DNA of 64,000 nt, taken from positions 36,481,942 through 36,545,941 of the forward strand of contig NW_024042261.1 in assembly GCF_014851395.1 (NCBI RefSeq), read 5' to 3'. Source of the DNA: Micropterus salmoides. Lineage: Eukaryota > Chordata > Actinopteri > Centrarchiformes > Centrarchidae. Every line of letters begins with the position of its first letter. The stretch's first letter is position 1. Shown here in pieces: positions 40,225 to 49,488 of this stretch. Made by a program: the position numbers and the translations under genes. The notes beneath the pieces were generated by a model that was not told the DNA's origin, searched no databases, and saw only the letters and a list, made by a program, of their open reading frames with translations.

Positions 40225-40395
40225 CTAATCATTCATGCAGCACACCTGGACACACCACCGCTCACTGAACAGAACTCTGCCTCACTGCCACAAACAACTG
40301 TCTCCACCTACTGGCATGTAAAGCCGTCTGCTCCCAGCGCTGTTCCACAGACTTCTATTCCTGTTATCATCACGCATAGACCAGTAAACCGAAAT

Positions 40396-43300
40396 GTGCA
40401 CATCCCACATAGAAATAATAGTAATCTTATAAGGATTAGGACAACTGCACCAACTCCAGCACCCAGAACAAACTCATTTAAAATGGCTCTCTTCAATGTG
40501 AGATCACAGACTTTTATCTTAAATGATTTTATCTTGTCTGCAAATCTGGATTTTATGTTTTTAACTGAATCCTGGTTGCAAATGAATGACTATAGCCAGC
40601 TAGCTGAACTGTGTCCGCCTCAATATGATTGTTTTAGTCAACCGAGGGTCAGTGGTCGTGGTGGTGGGCTAGTGAGCGTGTATAGGAAAAATTTTAAATG
40701 TCATCAAGTACGCTGTGATGAATTTAGCTCCTTTGAAGTTCTCACTCTTAAAGTTGGAGGTCTGCAACCTATCATATTTGTTATAATTTATCGCCCCCCA
40801 AAACCGCCTCGAGGATTTTTATCAGAACTTCCTGAATTTTTATCTACTCTGGTTTTAAATTATGACAGAATTGTTCTTTGTGGCGATTTTAATATTCATG
40901 TTGATGACCCCACCAATGTTAATGCAACTGACTTTTTAAATATGGCCACTTCTTTTAACTTCAGACAACATGTCAAAGAGCAAACACATAACCATGGTCA
41001 TACACTGGACTTGGTTTTTACCCTGGGTGTCAGCATTTCCTCTGTGGAATTAGTGGACATGAACATATCTGACCACAGATGTATTGTTTTTAGCTGCGAT
41101 TCGCCTGTTACTCATTCCGCCTCACCAAGTGTGTTCTCGCTTCTTTAATGAACAAAGTGTTTTAAAGTTTTGCGCATTCTTTCAGAGCCAAAGCCAACAC
41201 CTGTCTGATTCCAACACCAACAATCTGGTCGATCACTTCAATCATATCTGCTTGTCGTCATTAAATATTACTGCTCCTCTAAAGGTTAGGCCTACGTCTA
41301 AAGCTAGTAAGCAACCCTGGATAAATGACAGCATTCGCAGCCTTAAAAGGGAATGCAGGAAAGCAGAGCGCAAATGGAAAAAGTCCAGTCTCCAAGTCCA
41401 TTACCTCAGTCTGAAGGATTTATTAATTAACTACAATAACATGGTTAAGGATGCGAGAGAAGACACACACTATTTTTCTGAACTTTACATCTCCGTAACC
41501 GCAAGTCCCTTTCAATTCAAACTCTACTCGTTTCTTCACCGCGGGCCCCCCCAAGCCGCGGCGGAGCGCCCAGTTCAGTTCGTGTGGCCTCCGCGGGGCG
41601 AGGGGGGGAGGCTTGGACCCCGCTTACAACTGCTTGCGGTTCTAGTTTTTTGTTTTGTTTTGTTTTTTTAGGGCCCAACACGAACCGTGCGAGAGAACAC
41701 ACTATTTTTCTGAACTCATTACTACACATAAACACAATCACAGGTTTCTGGTAAACCCAACCCCTCCTTGTGCCTCAGCTGGAAGTATGATGACTGTGAA
41801 TTGTTTTTATCTTATTTTACCAATAAGGTGGTGTCAATCAGAGCCTCGATTACCCCCGTGGCCTCTTACTCAGAGATCCCTCACCAGCAACAAGAGAGTT
41901 TTAACCAGTTTTATCCCATCGACTTGTCTGAGCTTTTAAAAACAGTATTACAAATGAGAGTGTCCTCCAGCCCACTTGATGTAATTCCTACAAAGTTTTT
42001 TACTGAAAGTAATGGATTCTGGCCCCATTTGATCTGTTTTTAACTATCTACTGGTTGTGTCCCTGATTATTTTAAAACGGCTTGCATGAACCCACTTTTA
42101 AAGAAACCTGGTTTAGATCCCTCCCTCCATCAAAATTTTAGACCAATTTCAAAACTTTTATTGCAAAGATTCTAGAAAGAATTGTGTCCAAACAGCTGCT
42201 CACTGTACTGGAAAATAACAAATTATTTGAAAAGTTTCAGTCTGGTTTCAGGAAGTACCACAGCACTGAGACTGCCCTGCTTAAAGTCACCTTTGACCTT
42301 TTAATGTCTGCTGATGATGGCATGTGCTCAGTCCTGGTACTCCTGGAACTTAGCGCTGCTTTTGACACCATTGATCACAACATCATGTTAGACAGACTGA
42401 GGCACTGGGTGGGGATCTCTGGTACTGCCCTAGAATGGTTTTCATCCTACCTGTCAAATAGGAAGTTTTGCGTGTCTGTAAACAACTATGTCTCTTTGTT
42501 CTGTCCAGTTAAATATGGTGTGCCTCAGGGGTCGGTCTTAGGACTCATTTTGTTTTCTTTGTATCTGCTTCCTCTTGGACATATTATCCATAAACATGGT
42601 ATTTCTTTTTATATTTATGCTGATGACACACAAATGTACTTGCCCGTCAGATCCACAGACCCTGGAATGCTGAGTTCACTTAACAACTTCCTTTGTGAAG
42701 TTAAAAAATGGATGTCAAATAATTTCCTCCAGCTGAACTCAGACAAAACAGAAATCCTGGTCATTGGCTCCCAGCAGATGGCCAAACAAATACTGCCATC
42801 TGCTGGTTCCCTTGTAAATCACATTAAGCCTGTTGCAAAGAATCTTGGTGTCTGGTTTGATAGTAATTTAAATTTCGAGCAGCACACCACAAAGCTTGTT
42901 CAATCATGTTTTTATCAACTTAGAAATATAGCAAAAATTCGATCTATGTTAACTTTTAAGGACACTCAGACCATTCATCTTATCACGCCTGGATTATTGC
43001 AACAGCCTTTTCACTTGTTTAACCCAAAAGTCTACTGATCGACTCCAGACTGTCCAGAACTCAGCTGCCAGGCTTTTAACCAGAACAAAAAAATATGATT
43101 ACCACATTACTCCTATTTTAGCTTCATTACACTGGCTCCCAGTGTGTTTTAGAATTGACTTTAAAATTTTATTGATCACTTTTAAAGCTCTTCATGGCCT
43201 CTCGCCTTGTTATATTTCTGACCTTTTAGTCCCATACGCACCAGCACGTACCTTGAGATCCTCGGGCAGAGGTCTGTTGTCTGTTCCAGAGTCTCAACTG

Positions 43301-43450
43301 AAAACTAAAGGGGACAGAGCGTTTGCTGTCAGGGCCCCGAGGCTCTGGAACAGCCTGCCCCAGGAAATCAGGTCGGCTGAGTCAGTGAACTCTTTCAAGT
43401 CCCTTCTTAAAACATACTTTTATAGGAGAGCCTTTCCCGATCTTATTTGA
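40396..43450 (+). pseudogene. L2 copy A ORF2: APE endonuclease and reverse transcriptase
   Basis: The endonuclease reads in one frame to 41148: LFNVRSQTFILND, FLTESWL, FVIIYRPP, LCGDFNIHVDD, HGHTLDLVFTLG, ISDHRC. A frameshift near 41100 is followed by a linker frame (to 41480), the insert, and SPLDVIPTKFF (41990). The reverse transcriptase frame 42184-43038 has FQSGFRKYHSTETALLKV, LSAAFDTIDHNIMLDRLRH, YGVPQGSVLGLILFSLYLLP, YADDTQMYLPV (42615) and LQLNSDKTEILVIG. The C-terminus with LKTKGDRAFAVRAPRLWNSL is at 43142-43450. At least four frame changes. Confidence 0.82.
41485..41688 (+). mobile_element. GC-rich insert in L2 ORF2 with long target duplication
   Basis: The ORF2 sequence GCGAGAGAA..CACACTATTTTTCTGAACT occurs on both sides (41453-41484 and 41689-41716), a duplication of about 28-32 bases with a 4-base length difference. 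The insert contains CTCCGTAACCGCAAGTCCCT, CGTGTGGCCTCCGCGG, a T-rich run and GGGCCCAACACGAAC. The inverse of this sequence lies at about 45295-45490 inside the high-copy repeat. The duplication suggests target-primed insertion. Confidence 0.6.
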
Positions 43451-43637
43451 CTTTATTTTATCCCTTTTATTTTATTCTATTTTACTTATTTATATTTATC
43501 ATAAACGTGTATTTTAGTCTTTTCAATGTTTTCTTGCTTGTATTGTTGTCTTTGCACTTGTTGAAACACTTTGTAACTTGTTTTTGAAAAGTGGTCTACA
43601 AATAAATATTTATTATTATTATTATTATAATAATAAT

Positions 43638-43907
43638 TTGGGTTGTGACAGTCAAATATATATCGATCCACCATGTTACAGTTGTCGGTTTTGCCGCTAG
43701 TAAGTTGATTCAAAACACGGGGCACTTCCTGTCGGCTCGGAGTAATTGCGAGGCTACCCAGCCGACCAATCACAGTGCTTACAGTCCGCGTCGCCTTGAT
43801 GTGTAGTTACAATTTTTGAGGAGGTACATGTCAGGCTACAGCATAGGTGAAGGCATAGGGTATGGGGCTACGTCGAATTGACACAGAAGTATAAATTGTA
43901 CTTTAGT
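43638..43907. mobile_element. Non-autonomous DNA element (PIF/Harbinger-like MITE), copy 2, truncated
   Basis: Matches 9651-9906 over nearly its whole length (GGGTTGTGAC.GTCAAATAT, CACGGGGCACTTCCTGTC, GAGGCTACCCAGC, CCGCGTCGCCTT). Ends in AAGTATAAATTGTACTTTAG. It abuts the (ATT)n tail of L2 copy A on its left, so the left third is missing. Confidence 0.6.
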
Positions 43908-44067
43908 TAGGCAGTACCCTTTTTGTTAATGTATGGTAAAAGGACATTACCAAAGCCATGGCGCTATCTAGTGGATAAAAACCGACATAGAAGCTCTGCC
44001 AGAAATATTGTAATTTTATGTCCTGTTTTATTTCTGTTTTATTTCTCTGCAGAAACTCAACCAACTT
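43908..44067. other. Non-coding DNA, nothing recognised
   Basis: AT-rich spacer between two repeats. Confidence 0.4.
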
Positions 44068-44712
44068 ATTTTTGGAATATAATTGACTAGCCTATAGACC
44101 ATGACATTATGTTATATTATTGTATAATAGCCTTCCATCTTTATTTATTTTGATTCAGTTTGTTGTTGTTTTTTTGTCCCCTTGTTGTAGCAGACCTCAA
44201 TTACATTCAACGGAAGATGTGCTTTCACTTCCCCACAACCATAAAAAATAGCCTATTAAGCCTATACATTTCAAATTAATCAATAAAGCTACAGATGAGT
44301 TTTGATTGTCCTGAGTTAATAATGAACGTAATGCTAATGGTGTTATAACGTGCTATTTTGCTATTTGTTCAGCAAGGAAAAACAAGCTTAAGACTCATAT
44401 AGTTATAACACAGACTCAATGTAGTTATAACATGATACAAATGTGACTTGTCACTCTACATAGCCATTTGGTATTATTCAGAATATTAAGCTTTAAGCTT
44501 GATCTATTTTTGATATTGAAAAAAAGACTGCGCTGGCTACACAAAGTAAAAGAATGAAAGTTCCATTTTTAATATGCATTGTAGACCCAAAAATCAACAT
44601 TATGCAAGTTAAAAAAATAAAGTTGGAAGGCAAGAACTTCAAGTTGCCCCTTATATCTGTAATACAATATAGCATCACGTCATGGCCTATAGGCTAGTCA
44701 ATTATATTCCAA
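44068..44712. repeat. Inverted repeat pair, about 58-bp arms
   Basis: TTTTGGAATATAATTGACTA... (44068-44125) returns in inverse at 44655-44712 with few differences. A further stretch inside (about 44525-44590, with CTGGCTACACAAAGTAAAAG) returns in inverse at 45195-45265 within the next repeat, so the two units overlap in a complicated way. Confidence 0.6.
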
Positions 44713-44783
44713 AATTTAGCACTTATAGCTATACTCTGTTTATGAATAAATGTAAACACACTTAATTTAATATTTCATATGTA

Positions 44784-44798
44784 CCCCCCCCCCCCCCA
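44784..44798. repeat. Poly(C) run
   Basis: About 15 consecutive C. Confidence 0.9.
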
Positions 44799-44879
44799 AA
44801 TTGAGTTTGTGCAGCCTTACAATAGGCAAATACAAAAATAAATGTAATGAGTTGAATGTGCCACAAAAATTTCATACAT

Positions 44880-46060
44880 GCAGGTGAAACGTGCGGCGGG
44901 GGCTGCTTTGTTAAAGGTCACTTCCTGTTGCCAGCAGGTGGCGCTATGACTGTGGGTGAATATGTGCATGTACATGTGTTCAGGGCGGGAGTCTTAAAGT
45001 GTATTCCAAAATTGGTGCAGATGTGAGCATGAAGATTGAAGTTACAATAACTTCCTCTTTTATGGCGAATCATCAATTTTGGACGCCACGCCAAGGGAAT
45101 GCTGTTCCACGAAAACTCACCATTCGCACAACTTTTAATTGTGAATGGGTTTAGACTGCACCGCACAAATCTGATGTCGGTCGAAATAAATCCCTAGTCT
45201 ATTATGCATATTAAAAATGGCACTTTCATTCTTTACTTTGTGTAGCCAGCACAGTCTTCCCTATTAGGGATGTCGGTCGGACTAGGGATTTATTTCGCTT
45301 CGTGTTGGGCCCTAAAAGAAAAAATAGAACGGCAAGCAGTTGCAAGAGGGGTCCAAGCCTCCCCCCTCGCTCCGCGGAGGCCACACGAACTGACCTGGCC
45401 GCCCCGCCACGACTTGGGGGGGGGGGGGCGTGTGGTGAAGAAACGGGTAGAGTTTGAATTGAAAGGGACTTGCGGTTACTGAGATGTAAAATGAATGTAT
45501 GTCTAGGGGAGTGTTAATTGATATACAAATAATAACACCGCCTAGTGGCCGATTGACGCCAAATTTCACACAGCTCCTCGGGAGGGCGTCCCAGATAAGG
45601 TGTCCCAGTTTGGTGTTGATCAGATGTTGCAAAGTAGAGATATGAGATGACATCCAGTTGTTGGCAAAAATTTGTTAGCTTATAATTCAGACATTTTTGG
45701 TGGATCAAAATTCCCTCTACAAACTTTTACTGGCTCGTTCCAGAGATGGTCTTTGCCAAGTTTCGTGCCAATCGGACTTGCGGCTTTGGAGGAGTTAAAA
45801 AAAAAAAACGTTTCAGTTTTCGCGATTTAGTGAAAGGAAAACATCATCGCATCGTTATGAGGCAAAATGTCCATTGGTTGAAAATCCCATTGAAATGAAT
45901 GGGATTGTCTGATGGTATTTGAGCTTCGATTATTGCGCCACCTTTTGGCCGAAATGCACCAAATTCTTGAGGTGTCATCAAGACCCCATGGGGAACAATT
46001 GCCCCAATTGGTATCAATCAGACTTGTGGTTATGGAGATATAAAATGCATGCAAGTCAAT
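44880..46060. repeat. High-copy teleost repeat of unclear class
   Basis: Key words are CAGCAGGTGGCGCTATGACT, TTCAGGGCGGGAGTCTTA, TGTCGGTCGAAATAAATCCC, TTCGTGTTGGGCCCTAAAAG, CACGACTTGGGGGGGG and AGTTTGAATTGAAAGGGACT. I know such words from many fish genomes, where they occur in long non-coding dispersed repeats. The GC-rich segment is also at 41485-41688 in inverse, and a related GGGGGCGCTATTGAGCC word lies at 48603. No coding capacity. Microsyntenic position: right after the foldback unit. Confidence 0.5.
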
Positions 46061-46440
46061 GGATGAACCGAACAAGAACCGAAGAGAACTGAGCAAATTA
46101 AATACAGTGGCAAACGAGCAGGGAGGGAGCACACAGGTGAAATACATAAGGGACTAATCAGGCACAGCAGACACACAGGGGGGCAGAGTGAAACAGGAAG
46201 GCAGGACAGACCATGAAACTAAAACAGAACAGATCAGAATAAAGAATATACCAAAATGATCATAAGCGCAGGTAGACCCCAGCACAGAATTTTACTTTTA
46301 CTTAATTTTAAATAAGTTAACTTTGATTAGTATTAAGTTAAGTATTGTACTTCGCTACATTTTAAATCACATCCCTTACTGAATGAAAAAAAAAGTGCAA
46401 AGAAAAAAACGTGACCACGCCACCACAGCAGGTTTATGAT
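46061..46440. other. Non-coding DNA, possible LTR fragment
   Basis: Purine-rich 46070-46230 (GGGGGGCAGAGTGAAACAGG, GAAGGCAGGACAGACCATGA) looks like the minus strand of a teleost LTR, but ends are not seen. Confidence 0.25.
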
Positions 46441-46459
46441 GCAGTGTAAGCTGTGAAAA

Positions 46460-46720
46460 ATGCTATATTAAGTTACTGCCAATGCAAACTGAACATTTCC
46501 TGCTGCTGCAGCTTCACATTAAAAGCATTTAACTGGCGAAACATAAGTGGACTTATTGCAATCTGTTTTGCAAGTGAGATCAGCGCTAACCGCTCTCATT
46601 CATCAAAAATGTATCTACACAACAAGACAACTGTCATTTTCAACAGTTTTCTGACAGCGGACCAGTTTTAAATATTGCAGTGAGGAGACTAATGCTACAG
46701 TCAGGAGCAGACACAGAGAG
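46460..46720. repeat. Dispersed repeat shared with the right edge of the window
   Basis: GCAATCTGTTTTGCAAGTGA, CATCTACACAACAAGACAAC-like words and CAGGAGCAGACACAGA recur at 63845-64000 in the same orientation with about 90% identity. Class unknown. Confidence 0.6.
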
Positions 46721-48300
46721 CTGTTAGTTAAAGAGCTTCATGAGACAGGCTGCACACCTCCACCTTCTCAGCCAGGTAACCAACTTCTTTCAGACTCATG
46801 TTGTGTGCAGGAGAAAGTCAGATCATGACTGCTCACATAATAATGGAAAATACCAAAAACTGTAGTACTGTAGAAACTATAGTTTCTTTAGCTGCCCAGA
46901 CTTACATGCCCTGTGGTATTAAAGACGTCTGTTACCACCAGTAACTCCAGGTGTCTCATGAACAATAAAGGCGCAGTTGCATAATAGCGTCAAAACCGGT
47001 TGATTAATGCCAATCAGAGTTACATTTACAATTACAGATTTTAACCATTATTCCTCAGTGCACTGCCTCCTTGGCTGCGGTCTGAGTGCATTTTCTAGTT
47101 CTGGATTTAGGCCTACTGTGTTGTAGGAGTCTGTTCACACTGATAAGCTAAAAAAACAACAACTTTCATTTGTGAAAGTTGGAAATATTACAGTAATATG
47201 GCCTTTTTTTTTTGAAGTGCGGCCCCCACAGTGTCTGCTTGGAAAAATTCCTGCCCTTGAATATATAGTTGAGGACCCCTGATGTAGAAGTCAGTGAAAT
47301 AACAGCTGTACCATTCCATTGGCGGTTACATTTTTTTCATAGTTTGATGATGATGGGTGTCTTAAATAGAAAATGACAGGTGCCAGTAGGACCACCTTCC
47401 ACTTATTAAGATCTACTTGGCTAATATTAGCATAATACATATTTAAGATAAACAAGTGAGAATCTTAAGAGGCTGCTTTCACGCCTGCAGTTCTGTTCAT
47501 TTGGTCCTGACCAAGGGGAAACAATTACATAGTTGCATTTTAGGTCTGGTTCTGGTTCTGTTCACACTGACTCTTCACAAACAAACCAAGAGGAGTAAAC
47601 ATGACGTCATATAGACTGACAGGTTGATTGGACAGTTTTGGTCGATCGTCATCCTGCATCGTCACGTGGGGAAATCAAAATCCGTTAACTGACAGATGTT
47701 TACACAGCATTTTTATGCTTCTCATGTGTTCATTTGTGTGCTTTGGTGTCACAAAGAGCCCATGAAGAAATAACTGATTATAAGCATTATTAGTATTATT
47801 AGACTGCAAATTTGACCGCCTGTCATGAATAATGACTTAACAGGTAGGGGAGGGCAAGTTGTCGAATTGTTCATATGTCCAACACTAGAGGCTCTATCTC
47901 AAAAGTAAAATAGCCACTTTGTGTGACGTCTTGTTCTATGGTCAACCTTCTGTTTACATGTGGTCAAGTTCACTGTAATCTGTGGTGAGCACAATTTTCT
48001 TACTTTTCCACTTTAAAAGTTTGTACATTTATACTTTACTTTTTAGGCAATACAACTTTGTTAGGTATTAATGTTTAAAATGATAATTTTGCACAAAGTA
48101 GAGAAATAATGTCTTTTGATACTTAAATATTGAGCTAACCTAAAATTTTAGCCAAAAATAGCACACCTATCAGTCTAGGGCAAGTTGTGACACGTGACAA
48201 CTTGCTCCAATACAGAGAGACACATGGAACATGCTCAAAAACATTGTGATATTGTGTAATAATCTCTGACAACAGTATTAAATTGTGCTGTAAATAGAAT
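46721..48300. other. Non-coding DNA, few signals
   Basis: No exon seen. The word GGGCAAGTTGT occurs near 47856 and 48178; the latter is part of a short palindrome, GCAAGTTGTGACACGTGACA... (48181-48206). These may be the edges of a small DNA element of about 350 bases, not proven. Confidence 0.3.
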
Positions 48301-48311
48301 ATTATAGCTAT

Positions 48312-48400
48312 ATTGCAAGCCAAGTTTATTTGTATAGCACATTTCAACAAGGCAGTTACACAAGGTGCTACATGTAGACAAACAATTGATATAAATAAAA
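48312..48400 (-). mobile_element. LINE 3' tail fragment
   Basis: On the minus strand GTGCTATACAAATAAACTTGGC, the typical end of L2 elements, preceded by a diverged 3' region. No coding part remains. Confidence 0.5.
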
Positions 48401-48879
48401 ATATAAATTGACAATATAGAAAAAGTACGGAGGGTGTAAACAGGTTGAATTATCATAAAAAATTCAAAATGGCCGACTTCCTGTTGGGTTTAGGGTATGG
48501 CTCCTGGAGGGTTATTTTTAAGTCTAGATATGATGCATCGGCCCCCCACATTTCGTACAGCTACATAAAATGCACTGCAGGGGCTGCTTTTTTAAAATAT
48601 TTTAGGGGGCGCTATTGAGCCATTTTTCCACAACAACACTTTGTAACCATATTACCGCACCTTGGTAGATCAGTCTTTAGCTACTGTAGCTAGCCAGTCC
48701 CCGGTAGTCAGTGCGGAACGGCCTGAGTTAGCCTATAGTAGCCGTCCTCCGGCATCCCCTGTGCAGCCAGGAAGGGGGGGGGCTGGGTGACTGTCTGAAG
48801 GAGGAATAGTCGTAAGCATTCAAAGTCCAAGGGGCACCATCAATCTGTTCACGTTTCTAACAGATTTTCCCCACTCAGC

Positions 48880-49365
48880 GACACACCCGCTGAGAAACCA
48901 ACTCTGATCATTGGCAGCTCCATTTTGAGAAACGTGAAGTTAGCGAAGCCAGCGGCCATAGTTAAGTGCATCCCTGGGGCCAGAGCGGGCGACATTGAGT
49001 CTTATTTGAAACTGCTGGCTAAGGATAAACGTAAATACAGTAAGATTGTTATTCACGTCGGCGGTAATGACTCCCGGTTACGCCAATCGGAGGTCACTAA
49101 GATTAATGTTGAGTCGGTGTGTACATATGCAAAAACAATGTCGGACACCGTAGTTTTCTCTGGACCCCTGCCAAATCTGACCAGTGATGACATGTATAGC
49201 CGCATGTCGTCATTCCGCCGCTGGTTGTCGAGGTGGTGTGCAGCAAACGATGTGGGCTTTGTAGATCATTGGCAGACTTTCTGGGGAAGACCTGGTCTGA
49301 TGCGGAGAGACGGCATCCATCCCACTTGGGAAGGAGAAGCTCGCATTTCTAGAAATCTGGCATAG
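48880..49365 (+). pseudogene. L2 copy B ORF1: SGNH esterase-like domain, N-terminus missing
   Basis: Open in one frame to the stop at 49363. Motifs in order: KPTLIIGSSILRNVKL (nucleophile Ser, with GSS in place of the usual GDS), VIHVGGNDSRLRQSEV (block III, with GGND for GTND) and LMRRDGIHPTWEGEA with the Asp-His pair. The spacing is that of complete SGNH hydrolases. The start at 48925 is an internal Met; coding similarity extends at least 40 bases further left. Without the N-terminal part it is unlikely to work. Confidence 0.7.
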
Positions 49366-49488
49366 TTTTTAAAGTTTATTAGTGGACCAAATCCATGACA
49401 ACCCAGAGTTGAGACCAGGAGGCAGAGCTGCAGTCTAACACACTTCTCTGCTCCACCATTTCAGGAGTTACTTAGTGAAAATCCTATA

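Larger units (their letters stand above)
38640..43628 (+). mobile_element. L2-clade LINE, nearly full length (copy A)
   Basis: Contains a probable 5' untranslated region (start approximate), ORF1 with coiled coil and esterase (39070-40224), ORF2 with APE endonuclease and reverse transcriptase (40396-43450), a 3' region and an (ATT)n tail at 43607-43628. Both ORFs are frameshifted, so it is inactive. A separate 200-base insert with a long duplication splits ORF2 at 41.48 kb. A 5' fragment of the same family occurs at 63446-63830. Confidence 0.85.
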
